DNA of 64,000 nt from Amoebophrya sp. A120 (Eukaryota; Sar; Dinophyceae; Syndiniales; Amoebophryaceae): the NCBI GenBank assembly GCA_905178155.1, contig CAJINV010000015.1, forward strand, positions 758,955-822,954, given 5' to 3'. The notes under the pieces were generated by a model. The model worked only from the letters and a program-made list of their open reading frames with translations, was not told where the DNA came from and did not search any database. Of this stretch, positions 45,055-55,839 are shown one piece after another (the stretch's first letter is position 1; every line of letters begins with the position of its first letter). Both the position numbers and the translations under genes were made by a program.

Positions 45055-48000
45055 CTATTTCGGCGGCAACAAAAGCCTCTTCCCGCTAGTACCCGGCGGA
45101 CCCGCACCCGGCGGGCGGAGAAGGTTACTCCCACGGCCGGGAAGTGGAGGACTCGGACCTCCCATACTATCTCCCGTCAAAGAAATCGGGCCGCTCAAAC
45201 TATTGCTCGCGTTTGACATTCGTCCGGGACCTGCTGGTGAAGATCCACTCGGACTCATCGCATTGTCAAAGGCGTTGTAGGTGACTTTGCCGAGGAATTC
45301 CGACTTTAGAATGGTGTCGTAGGCGACCCACGAGTGCGCTTGATTGTAGATGTCGGTCGCGTCCTTGCCGATACCTGGAAATCATATGTGTTTGCGCTTA
45401 TACAATATTTGTGATGCAGATATGTATGCTGCAGACGCAACAAAATTTGTTTCAATTTGTATTGCATAGCATGCACGGTAGGCAAAATCTGTAATGCTGC
45501 ACGACGATGTTGACAATATAGTACCTCTCAACAGCTCTCCTTTTCCCCCGGGATGGTAGGCCATGTAGCTCGTGACGTCGTACACGTGTCCGCCCTATCA
45601 AATGCAAAAGTGTCTGGGTCTGGAAGAATGCATGTTTGTCGTGCTTGTCTGGCATGACTCTTAAATCTGTCATGCACGTTACCCAAGAGCCCCATTTTTC
45701 TGTGATGCAGAAACGCAGTTTGTCATGTTGGGAAGCTAAGGGCTGGGCGTCCCTGTCGTTCTCTAAACCTTAAAACGGTAGCCACTTACTCGACAAACTC
45801 TAGGTAGAATAAGTTTGGACAAAGTGATCACTACCGAGAGACAACAACAAAATAAAGGCTCCTGGGACGGCTGCGGTGTGAGCATTTGTTGCTATCTGGG
45901 TAGGGATAACGTTGTATGCAAACCTAAACACTAGCGTCAAGGGAGAAAAGAAAAGTAAAAAAGCGGTAAATCATCCTACTAAGACACAGTCCCAACTACG
46001 AAAAAACCCCTCTTAAAAAGTGAGGCAAGATGTAACGTAGTTGCGTTCATGGCGAGCAGCCGCAAACAAGGCGAACTGTCGCAGCGGACAAATGCAAAAA
46101 CGTCCGCAACCGAGGGAGCAGAGATGGAACCGCAAACGCCACCGACCGAGACAGCATCATATCATGCAAAAGGTCGGAACAAGCCCGAAAACACAAGGGC
46201 GGAGCAACTACATTACAAACCCCAAGACGGGAAATGTAACTATCTAACCCAAGCTAAAATAAGTAATAATCTACCTTAACTAGCACTACTTACTAGCGCG
46301 CGTCTAAACCGATCCACTTCATCCAGAAACGCAGTTTGTCATGCAGAATAGGCAACACCTAGAAGCTCAGAAGCTTGTCATGGTGAGCCAGCACTTGTGG
46401 CCTCATCATGAGACGCCACCCAGCATCACAAGTTTCCAGACCCAGACATTTTTGCACTTGATACGCCCAAAACCATCCACGCGTCGGACCTCTTGTTGTG
46501 CTTCTGCACCTCCGAGAAGGGGATTAGGATCTTGTTCTTCTCCTGTCTCCAGTTGGCCGGCCGCGTTTGCATGTCCATTTCCGCTTTGCGCATAAAGTCG
46601 AACTGATTCAACGCACGCGGGGCTTTCTTCCGCCCGATTGGCTGGTTGGAAGTTACGGGGGGTGGTGGGGATTGCCGAGGAACTGTAGCTGTACTACTAG
46701 TTTCTGGCACGTGCTGCTGGTTGTTTTGTGCGGATTGGGATTCAGCAGGACGCGCGGGAGGTTCTACAGACTCGCCTTCTTTAGCACTATTCCCCGATTG
46801 TGGTACCGGAAAGAACGCTTCGCCTTCTCCCCTGGGCTGCGCCCCCCGATTTCGTTCTCTAGCGGTCGCCGATGAAGAAGCTCCTGTGGAGGTCCGGTCT
46901 GGCGCGTTAAACGGATTTGTGTTGCTTGTTCCCCTACTAGATGAAGTAGTTGTCGCGGTGACCACAGGTGCCGGAGCGATGCTCATTGGGACGATTACTG
47001 GTGCGGGAGCTGATATTTTCACCATGTCGATATCTTCCTCTTCATCCTCATCGACGGAGCCAAATCGCGGCGACATCGACATTTCCGCCTGATAGGCGGG
47101 GCGGGTTGTCGATGATGATGACGATACTGGGGCAAAATAAGTGGTCCGGCCTTGTTTAGAAACACTGTCCAGGGCGATCTTGCTGCCCCCGGTGCTCGGG
47201 CGCGCTGGTGGTTCTGGTCCTCCTACATTACTGTAGCTGTTAGCCGCCCCCGTTGCAGCAACCGCAAACGGGTTAGAGCTAGAAGGTTGGTTGGACACGT
47301 TGGAATTAGCATACTGCCCACTCGTCCGGCTCGAGGAAGCGGTGCTAGATGTAGACCCCGGAGCCATCGTGCTATCCATACTGCCGAGAAGTGTCGTATT
47401 ACTTTCATCGGCAACTGCACCTTGTCCTGAAATCGCGGCATCGCTTGTCGCTCTCGTTGCGTTCTTTACCGGATGATCATGCCGTGATTGCGGTCCAAAT
47501 CCTTGCGATTCCGCAGAAGAGGTCCTCTCGAACGTAAATCCATCTTCTTCTTGTTGCTGTTGATCACTACTCCTGTGGGAAGATGAGAGTGTGCTTCCGG
47601 TTGACGTAGTCGCTCTTTCCGGCACTACATCAGAGCCACGCCATTGATCTCCCCCTCCTCCAGCAGGTTTTCGTTCATTTGTTTGTCCTCGGTGCTGCTG
47701 TTGTTGTTCCTCTTCCTGTTGCTGGGCCTGCAACATCCCCCCAAGTAAGCCGCTGACGAGCACTTTGGGCTGTTGTTCTTGCTGTGGGAGCTTGATCATG
47801 TTTGGAGTACTTTTATCCTTCGAAAAATCCGAGGACCCTCGGCGCGCGGCAGAGTTGTTGTTGGTGTCCAGCAGATGTGAAGATCCACGACCTTCCCTGG
47901 TATAGAGACGAAATAGGTGATCTTCAGCACTGTTCTTATCCCTAAACAAATTCGCAGCATACCGTCGGGATTTGCCTTTTTTTTTGCGCCAACGCAGGCG

Positions 48001-49754
48001 CTGCAGTTTTTATGGTCGCGCCTGCGTAGAAGTGCTGTTGCCTCCCCTGGTGGGTTTTTGCACGCGGCCCAGGCGTCGTTCTAGAGGAACCAGCAGGCAT
48101 TTCAGCACCCCGGCGAGCCTAGACCTAGACTAATGAGGCCCCCCCACTGCGCAGATCGACGCGCCCAACGGGCACTCACAACACAGCCATCCGGCGCAGG
48201 CGAGCATCTTTTCCGCGGCCCCGGGCCCTACGTACTCGCAACCCAAAAAAGGCCGCAAGCCGGCTCGTGCGGACTTGGTGCGCAGGCCCCTCGTGACCCC
48301 TTGGAACTCTTCAAGCGCAACCCAATCTCCCACCCACCGCCCCACTCACTCACCGTTGGCACCGCTTTCGCGGCGATGGTGGACGCACTGGCAGAAGACC
48401 TTGAAAGCTTCCCGCCTGGTACTCGTTTGAACGCTTCGGAGGGATAGATAAGAACACCTACTGCAACGCCCTGGCATTGATGTTTTGGCATGAAGCAGAG
48501 TTGGAGCTTCTGCGCCAAATGTTCCCGTTCTCGAACACTGCTGCTCTTATCCTCCACGCCGTGCATAGATAAGAACACGTTTGTAACGACCTGAAATTGG
48601 TGGCTGGCACGAAGCAGAATGACATCTTCTGCGCCAGAGGTTCCCGTTCTCGCAAAAATGCTGTTCTTATCCTCCAAATGGTGCATAGATAAGAACATGT
48701 TTGTAACGACCTAAAAGTGGTGTTCTTATCTATGCACGAACAGGAGGGATAAGAACAGCACTTTTGAGAGAACGGGAACATCTGGAGGAGAAGCTTCAAT
48801 TCTGATCGTCCAATCATCTCCGTGCATAGATGAGAACTTCTTTATCTATGCACGGAGTTGGAGGATAAGAACAACAGAAAACGAGAACGGGAACATTTGG
48901 AGCCGAAGCTACAACTCTGCTTCATCCCAAAACACCACAGCAGGTCGCTGCAGTAGTGTTCTTATCTATGCACGAGCGGGAACGTGCGCAGCTGAAGCAC
49001 CATCTTTGCTTCGTGGACGTGGTCCCATAGCCATATACATATCATTTTATGGAGCCAGCGCCCCACCGGTCCTAATTTAGGACCGACGGCACGGCGCAGG
49101 CACCAAAGACAACACCGGAGGGGCCATCATCTGCTGCCTGACACAAAGAGAGACGAGTGGGCGCGCACACTGCCGCGGCCCGGTGCGACCGCCGGCGTAG
49201 CCCCGGCTTGGGGGGGCTCTTTGGGTGGGGCATCAGCTCGCGCCCGGGCGCGCGAACTTGGACGCAGTGGCCGGCGGTTATTCTGTCAGTGTGCAGAGCG
49301 TTCCCTGGCGCATGAGCTGGGGCTGCGCTAAGCACGAAAGCGCGACCCTCTGGATGATGCGCGGCGAAGGCTTTGGATAGCCCTGGGCGGTGGCGCTTTT
49401 GTTAGCCTCAGACACGCCAGGCCTTGCCTAGAATAAAAAAAGCCCACGAATCGCGACGGTATGGCGCGACTTTTCTTAGGGATAAGAACACGCGGGAAGA
49501 TCACCTTTTTCATCTCTATACCTGGAAGCAGTTGCCGTTGAACTTGACGCTGGTCCTCCACCTGTTCCCGTTGCGCCGCTGTTGCAGTTCCCGAAGATCT
49601 CGTCCTCAGACGGGAGATCTACCTTATTTTCACCTAAATCGTTCATGCGATTCTCCGGGCTGTCGCCGCTGCTGAAGGTATCTTGACTGAGTCTACGGAA
49701 TAAGTGATTCGGGTGGAACCGGATGGGAGCAAATGGGTTGTTGGGGAGGGACAT
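45055..49754 (-). CDS. Cytochrome b5-domain protein with a long disordered N-terminus
   Basis: Heme-binding cytochrome b5 fold of the NCB5OR-like type, which normally passes electrons to partner enzymes. Start ATG 49754 (MSLPNNPFAPIRFHPNHLFR), stop TAG 45055; 683 residues in four exons (49754-49521, 47900-46464, 45595-45525, 45374-45055). About 530 residues of Ser/Gln/Pro-rich low complexity precede the b5 domain: SDAWMVLGGHVYDVTSYMAY, the first heme histidine in YHPGGKGELLRG, and the second in YNQAHSWVAYD. A Pro/Gly-rich tail follows. No FAD or NADH reductase domain is present, unlike full NCB5OR. Two introners, one of 1,620 bp, and one GT-AG intron. Frame total 2062-10 = 3x684. A start at 47949 is excluded because the flanking introner joins this exon to the ATG exon. 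Confidence 0.85.
45596..46463. mobile_element. Introner, family A, enlarged (cytochrome b5 gene intron 2)
   Basis: 868 bp against about 255 bp for the family; ends TATCAAATGCAAAAGTGTCT and ...ACATTTTTGCACTTGATA, TSD CGCCC on both sides. The excess is an insert at 45728-46343. Confidence 0.9.
45728..46343. repeat. 616-nt insert with 20-bp direct repeats inside a family A introner
   Basis: The word CAGAAACGCAGTTTGTCATG, normally single in family A, occurs at 45708-45727 and again at 46324-46343. The DNA between is unlike any other introner here, has no long open frame and no terminal inverted repeat that I can see. Confidence 0.65.
47901..49520. mobile_element. 1,620-bp introner, family K (cytochrome b5 gene intron 1)
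   Basis: TIRs of about 50 nt with some mismatches: left TATAGAGACGAAATAGGTGA, right reverse complement TATAGAGATGAAAAAGGTGA, both continuing to GTTCTTATCCCTAA. TSD CCTGG on both sides; exons rejoin as ATASREGRGSSHLL. The interior has GC-rich arms (48000-48430 and 49040-49420) around a tandem region. No transposase-like frame found. Confidence 0.88.
48430..48980. repeat. Irregular direct and inverted repeats within the family K introner
   Basis: The word TTCTTATCTATGCACG or its complement recurs about eight times with small changes (for example near 48441, 48562, 48682, 48722, 48841, 48958), separated by related segments containing GTTTGTAACGACCTGAAA and GAGAACGGGAACAT. Confidence 0.7.
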
Positions 49755-50221
49755 GCTTATCTTCTCTGCGGTTCTTCTTCTTGTTCTCCCCTGATAATGA
49801 TGCTCGCAATTCTACTTGTTCTGGATGTTGATGTCCCGCTTGTTCTCATTGCACGACCTGATTCTTCTTCTTCTTCACACGTAGTAACCGCTACGGTAGT
49901 ACCACCATCAAGTTGCCCTTCATCTATTTTCAAGCTTGTATAACGGCGGCTTTTATTGCTATCTTCGTAAGTACGAAGTAAATGGTTGCAAGAATCCGTA
50001 CTTAGCAAATTTGCTTGTTGTCACGAGTTAATCTCTTTGCTCTGGAAAGCTCGTCAGATCGAAAAGCCACTCATTCTTTTTCCACAAGTGTGGCCCTCCT
50101 TTGCTCCCAGCTCCGCTAGTGCTGAGAAAAAAAACAATTATTTTCTAAATTCCCGCTGACTCCGTTTTGACGAAGAAGGAAATCACAACTCCTTGTCTTG
50201 TTTCTCTTTCTGTACTCCCGC
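49755..50221. other. Short intergenic stretch upstream of the cytochrome b5 gene
   Basis: Contains an 83-codon minus-strand frame (49757-50008) ending just before the cytochrome b5 start, possibly an upstream frame in its leader. Nothing else recognised. Confidence 0.4.
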
Positions 50222-50776
50222 TCAGTTTTTCTTCTTCTTCGATGCGTTCGTTGTAGTTTTCGCTCCCGTATTCGTAATCTCAGCCACGCCCTTTTTCACC
50301 GCAGGCGAAGCAGTGCTGGAATTCGTACTGTTTGTGAGCAAGGTTTTCTCCTGTTCGGTCAACTCAAGTTGTGACGGAGTTGCCGTGCCCTTGTCCTCAA
50401 GAAGCTGCGGGTCTTCGACTTGAAGGTCCTCCTCGTCTGCCGCACCCGTTTCTCCCTCGACCACCTCGGGCTCGCCCAGGTAACTTGGGTTGTTGGTGTG
50501 CAGCCAAAAGACTAAGCTCAAAAACCCGAGGGTCAGAAACACGTACTCGGTCCAATCGCTGGCCGTGCCCTCCCAGCCGTGTCCGATGGCCCAAATCGAG
50601 AAATTCGGCGGGCGCACCTGGGCAGTATACTTCTGCTGCAAGTGCTCTTGGTAATTATTGGAAGACGCTGCTGACGCGGTCGGCGGGTCCATGCTGGGAG
50701 CTGGGGAACTGAAGAACAGCCTAGTGCTGCTCTTCACGAGATCTTCGATGCTGTGACGCACCGAGCAAGGGAACAA
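50222..50776 (-). CDS. Small one-helix protein, possibly mitochondrial; unknown
   Basis: Single-exon frame of 184 residues starting MFPCSVRHSIEDLVKSSTRL. The N-terminus has basic and hydroxyl residues with no acidic cluster, as in mitochondrial presequences. A GHGWEGTASDWTEY motif leads into one membrane helix (YVFLTLGFLSLVFWLH), followed by an acidic region and a Lys-rich end (ASKKKKN). The layout recalls small accessory subunits of respiratory complexes, but I cannot name a family. Introner-free and co-oriented with its neighbours. Confidence 0.55.
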   Translation of the reverse strand: MFPCSVRHSIEDLVKSSTRLFFSSPAPSMDPPTASAASSNNYQEHLQQKYTAQVRPPNFSIWAIGHGWEGTASDWTEYVFLTLGFLSLVFWLHTNNPSYLGEPEVVEGETGAADEEDLQVEDPQLLEDKGTATPSQLELTEQEKTLLTNSTNSSTASPAVKKGVAEITNTGAKTTTNASKKKKN

Positions 50777-52582
50777 GTATCTTCTTTAACGGGCGAATCA
50801 CCTCAATAACTTGGAATTTTTTAGTTTTGTCACTGCTTGGTCACAGTATTAATAGAGGTTCTGACTTTACACTCAATCTTTAAAAAGAACTTCTATGTAT
50901 ACGTTATGTGCTGCAAGCGGAAGACAAAAATCTTGAAAAAATCTCTGAGCGGACAACTCGTGCTGATGCTACGAGCGTCGCGGTAGTGAAACAGCTACAG
51001 CGATTCGTTAATAAAATCGGTACTGTAGCTGAATCTGTTGTATTTTGACTATGTGTTGAAGATGAAGAAGTAGAAGAAGAACTTCTAAATCTAATCGTAG
51101 TGGTCGGGTAATGAGGTGATGTAATAGAGTCGTGTCGTTGCTGTGGGACCTGCTCGTGTGTTTTTATTCAAGACAACAAAAAAATCATGGTACGATTCAT
51201 GTGGTTCTTCCTCGGGTTCTTCTTTGCTCCGCCATAGGCACATATATATTTGTGCAGAACTCTGTACGTCCTGTTAATGATCTTCGTTCCTCTCGATGGA
51301 TCTGCTGCTGGTGGCAAGTATAATGTTAGTGTTACCATTTCTGGAAAAATTTTGGTGCTTACTTCGGATCTCCACGAACAAGGAGCAAGCACACACCAAT
51401 CACGAGTCTGAAGCCCACTGTGAAGATTTCGCTGCTGGTTTATTTCGCAAGAAGATCGTTGCCATAATATATCACGATCATCATTACCATTTGAGAAAAA
51501 ATAAATGGGCCCAAGGATATCGACAAACAAAGTTTGTTTGTCCGTGATATCTAGCTTTTCAAAAAATCTTTGTAGTGGATCACGCGCTCTACTTCATCTT
51601 CAAGTAGAACAATCCTCTGGAGCTCCTGCAGAATCTGAATGATCGCCGACGCTAGGACGCCGGGCTCCGTGACCGTGATTGAGATGCTACCTGCTCCACC
51701 AGAACACGGACAGAGAATGAGAAGCAAGTCAAAGATCCGTAGTTTTCTTTTATCGATCGAGTTCGTCGTCTGGGTAGTAATCTTCGAGTGTGTCTTGCTC
51801 ATCTTGAATTGTGTTTGTGATGCAGTCATGGATCATGGTACTCCTGCTCCTCGTGTTGTAGGTAACTCGCTCGAAGAGCCTCTGGTGGGGGTAAAAACAA
51901 TTGTTCCCGAGGAGCATAATGTTTCTTGCTGGGTGGAAAAAAACTGTCGCCGGGGGTGGTCGATCGTCTACTTTGTGTACAGGAAATTAACGAAAACAAC
52001 AGCGGCATTCTTGGTCGTAAAAAGCACGAGTTGTGAATCTGAATCTCAACAATCTTTTTGAAAACAATGAAAAAAAATCAAAAACCTCAAACGAATTGGT
52101 GTCAAATCTAAATATTCACAAAGCTTGTTGCAAACGAGGAGCTGCCGTCGTGCTCCCCGATTGATCTTGACGCCTCAGATTGATGCTCCACAGCAACGAT
52201 TTTAGTTGCAGGAGGATCTGCCAGGAGGTCGTCTTTGCTTCTTGTTCTTCTATAGTGTGAGCGTATACTTGTTATTGAAAAAGATAATGGTAAACGAAAC
52301 AGTCGCTAGAAAGCAGTTCCAAACAAAATGATCAGGAGTATATATCACAGTCATTTTTTTGCTTATCCTCCCCCGGATACTTGATGTTGTAGAAATCGCA
52401 GCGCAAGCCTGTTTATTGACTTTATTGCGGCCAACAATTTCAAAATTGTAGTAGTCACCAATTTGCTCAAAACAAAGAAGTCTGTAAATCCTGAGTGATG
52501 TATACTCAACTTTTCTACCAAACCTTCTTTCAAAAGACCCAGATGTTGTTCCTTTCTTCCCCAGCACCACGAAACAACAACT
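50777..52582. other. Stretch with small unassigned frames
   Basis: Two overlapping small frames, 51551-51829 minus (92 codons, SISITVTEPGVLASAIIQIL) and 51639-52061 plus (140 codons, one hydrophobic segment), cannot both be assigned; neither is recognised. 52250-52570 minus is probably the Rab1 3' flank. No introners. Confidence 0.4.
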
Positions 52583-54751
52583 CTAGTTGCAGCAGCCCCC
52601 GCCGACCGGTGCGCCGGGTCGCACGCCCGGCTGCAACCCGATGCCGCCCGTTCCGGTGGACTTGGGCTGCGACGCGATTTTCGTTTTAATCTCCGAGGCC
52701 ATCAGGTTAAAGGACTGCTCGACGTTATGGCTGTTCTTGGCGGAAGTCTCCATAAAGTTGATTCCGAGCGAGTCCGCTAGCTCCTTTGCCTCGTCGTACG
52801 AAACAACCTTCTTAGACTGCAAATCGCACTTGTTACCCACCTGATAGGTTTTAGATTTCGATTTTTACGCATGATGATGGTGATGATCAAATACTTTCAG
52901 TGACGGAATATCAGCATTAGAAATGGTTTGAATCAACATGCATGCACAGCATGACAAATTCATTTCATTTGTACCAGCAACTTCTTCACGCCATCCGCTG
53001 CGTACTTTTCTATCTCTTGTACCCAGAGTATCCATCGGAAAAATTGCCATCTACCCTGTCGCTGTCTGTGTCTGTCATGCGCATTGATAATGATAAATCG
53101 TATTCGATACTTATGCACTTGCAGTTGCACATGCATCTTGTTGCCTCCTTTGCATGATAAATCGACGCTGTGGCCTGCTTTGTTACTTCTCCGCATGACA
53201 GATTGCACCAGAAGCAGTTGGCAAGAATTTTCCGCAGGATAAAGTGCTTCACGTTGTTGAATGATTCTCGGTCAGGGTATGGATTGGAAAAGATCAAGAT
53301 TTGCGTAGTCGTACTACCTAGTACTAGAAAACGCAACATGACAAGTACTAGAAAATGCAGATGGAGTGGAGCTGGAGCCAGAAACTTGTCTTGCTGCATT
53401 TCATTACATACATGATTCAGTTCAAAAAATACTCTGTGATGCATCATCGCGCCTCTCACTTTTCCACTTCATACCGTGACATCGTACACGATGATGATGT
53501 ATCAAATGTAAAAATGTCTGGGTCTGGAAACTTGTGATGCTGGGTGGCGTCTCATGATGAGGCTACAAATGCTGGCTCAGCATGACAGGTTTCTGAGCTC
53601 CTAGGTGTTGCCTATTCTGCATGACAAACTGCGCTTCTGCATCACAGAAAAACGGAGCTCTTGGGTAACGTGCATGACAGATTTAAGAGTCATGCCAGGC
53701 AAGCATGACAAACATGAATTCTTCCAGACCCAGACATCTTTACATTTGATATGATGCCATGTGCACCCCGGTAGTACGATGATGTGATGGTTTATGCAAG
53801 ACAAAAACTCTGTGAGTGTAAGTCTGTGATGCAGAAAATGCAAAATTGTATACACTTGTCATGCTGGATGTGCGTCATAGGCTACTATCATACGTATGTT
53901 CACGTACTAGCTGCGCATGGCAGGTTTTCCCTGTAATGCAGAACGAATTTGTGATGCTGCTCTTCCTACAAAGTTACATCTACACAGTTTTTTTCCTGGA
54001 TATGGTTCGGAATCGCTCCTGACCGGCGGTATCCCACTGTTGTGTTTTCAGTTTCAATTGCTCAAGCGCAGATCGAAATTATGTATGTCTATAGTGTAGT
54101 GTCTAATACAAAATCAATTCAAATTAAGTACATCATGACAATGCATAAAGAAAAAAAACAAAAAGTACGATTTGCAGCTTGACTGTTTTCCCCTCCAAGT
54201 CGATTGTTCGAATCTTAAAATCCACACCAATGGTAGAGATGTAGGATTGTGTGTAGCTTTGTGGAACGGAAAAACGATTTTTTCTACCAGTGCCAGGTGC
54301 GCCGGATGTTGATCCATGTAGCTTCCTAGTGTAGTAGGTGTAGGCTAGGCTTTTCATTTTGCTTAGAAGCATGACAAACACAAACCGCATTTTCGAGCCA
54401 GTGAGTAGGTGAGTGATCCCAGTACACTGGCACGACAGAAGAAAAATCCGCTTTTCCCCTTCCATACAGTGTCGTCCGCAAACCGCAAAAGCAGACAACT
54501 TATCCAAGGAAAAAAGTGTCACAATTACACATTTGTAGTGAATTCAGCATCACAAACTTGCGCAAGCACACATGAAACGATGCTCGCAGGCCGCATCTTG
54601 CGCATTACAGAGGTTGTTTGTCTTGCGTGCTTTGCATAGACTAATATGAATGTGTGTAACTGTAGCACTTTTTTCTTTACATACAACTCTTCCCCACACC
54701 GCTGTCGCCGATCAGCAGCAGCTTAAACAGGTAGTCGTATTCCGGATTCAT
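52583..54751 (-). CDS. RAB1: Rab1-type small GTPase
   Basis: GTPase of the ER-Golgi vesicle pathway. 203 residues in nine exons; start ATG 54751 ([20 protein letters not shown]), end ...[10 protein letters not shown] with a double-cysteine prenylation site. All G motifs are present after joining: GDSGVGKSC (P-loop), [15 protein letters not shown] (switch I), [20 protein letters not shown] (switch II), GNKCDLQ and ETSAK. Exons: 54751-54684, 54500-54467, 54259-54169, 54036-54003, 53792-53752, 53498-53473, 53277-53242, 53028-52975, 52840-52583. The second exon ([10 protein letters not shown]) is only 34 nt. Six introns are introners, mostly of a diverged class; two are GT-AG. Frame total 642-30 = 3x204. 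Confidence 0.93.
53029..53241. mobile_element. Diverged introner, family J (Rab1 intron 7)
   Basis: 213 bp, ends TATCCATCGGAAAAATTGCC and GGCAAGAATTTTCCGCAGGATA (imperfect TIR). Flanks CAGAG/AAGTG show no duplication, yet element plus 5 nt restores [12 protein letters not shown]. Confidence 0.72.
53278..53472. mobile_element. Diverged introner, family J (Rab1 intron 6)
   Basis: About 195 bp, ends TATGGATTGGAAAAG and CTTTTCCACTTCATA. No clear 5-bp duplication (CAGGG/CCGTG). Removal of element plus 5 nt gives [12 protein letters not shown]. Confidence 0.7.
53499..53751. mobile_element. Introner, family A (Rab1 intron 5)
   Basis: 253 bp, ends TATCAAATGTAAAAATGTCT and ...ACATCTTTACATTTGATA, TSD TGATG on both sides. 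Confidence 0.92.
53793..54002. mobile_element. Diverged introner, family J (Rab1 intron 4)
   Basis: 210 bp, ends TATGCAAGACAAAAACTC and AGTTTTTTTCCTGGATA, TSD TGGTT on both sides. Joins [13 protein letters not shown]. Confidence 0.85.
54260..54466. mobile_element. Diverged introner, family J (Rab1 intron 2)
   Basis: About 207 bp, ends TGTGGAACGGAAAAACGATT and ...TCCGCTTTTCCCCTTCCATA; the left TA has decayed. No duplication visible, but element plus 5 nt restores FADDTYTQSYIS. Confidence 0.7.
54501..54683. mobile_element. Diverged introner, family J (Rab1 intron 1)
   Basis: 183 bp, ends TATCCAAGGAAAAAAGTG and CACTTTTTTCTTTACATA, TSD CAACT on both sides. Interrupts the P-loop region at GKSC|LLLR. 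Confidence 0.85.
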
Positions 54752-55839
54752 GGTGTTTTCTTTTGAGGGTCGTGGTTGTCGATTCGTGTTGTAAGTTCAA
54801 ATTGGTTAGTCTTAGTTCTAGTCTTCTTCACCTCCGAAGAAGTGGATCCTCACTACAACTGACAAAGAGAATCAACACGTTGTGGCTGTGGGGCTACTTA
54901 TTCTGGATGTATGGTTACAAGGACGGCTCTTGGCAAAATTATGCTTCCTTTCTTTTTTGCTCTTCGATTTATCAGTAGGCGTAGCTTTGTTCGAACCCGG
55001 ATGAAATCTATGCGTCGTTGCAGTTGCCCCCCTCGTTCACTACTTTTAGCACCTAAATACGAGGGGGCAAGGAACAGAAGCTGTTAATATGTATCACCTT
55101 CAGCAAAATTTCTTAATATACAAGTAGCGGTTTCGGTTAACAAGGACACTGATACGAGTATCACAGTTGCGCAAAGGGAAAAATATTCATGACACTCTTG
55201 GTTTTAATTACGCTCAATAGAAAGCAAGCTGAAGGGGAGCAAAATTACTGAGGATGGGATTACCAGGAAGCGTGAGTAGTTGTAAATATCTTGGTATGAG
55301 AATTCGGGATTTGTCACTAGTGTTGGAGGAACCTGAAATGAGACGGATGAATGTCTTTTTCTTTCTTTTCACTCAGATTCACATACTAATTATCCTGGCT
55401 CAGAAGCGTGCACTTGTGATAGCTTCTAATATATCAGATCAATGATCTAGATCTTCCTCTGCTCGTTTGGAGTCGTTCTCGGTTTTTGGTGCTTCCAAAA
55501 AAAGGGAGCGTTCGTCGTATCGTTTGCCATCGGTTGCTCTTTTCACTCGATAAGATCTCTACTCTGTGGGGGTTATGGTAGTTCCTGTGAAGGTCTTGTG
55601 TCTACTGAACTCAGTCATGTGCCCCGTCTGGGGATGAACAAACAAAAAAGAGTCGACGCAGTGGAAAATTTTATTAATGATTGAGTTTCATTATCAGGTA
55701 CAGCATGTTGGTAAAGACATTGTCATTGGTGTAGTGCCTGAGAAGGCCGGGCATTTGTACTTTTTAGCATCTACACACGAAAATAAATCCTCTTCGACCT
55801 CTACAGCGACACCGCCACCGATTGCGTCAACACACGACA
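54752..55839. other. Intergenic stretch between Rab1 and ATP12
   Basis: AT-rich, short open frames only, no introner ends or RNA genes seen. Confidence 0.5.

Noticed and set aside
46426-47949. A start for the cytochrome b5 gene at 47949
   Set aside because: The frame has no ATG there, and the sequence upstream of 47900 is the TIR of the 1,620-bp introner; the true first exon is 49754-49521.
48430-48980. Regularly recurring short words resembling a CRISPR array
   Set aside because: Copies are in both orientations, unevenly spaced and diverged, and lie inside a TIR/TSD-bounded element in a eukaryotic gene; there are no cas genes.
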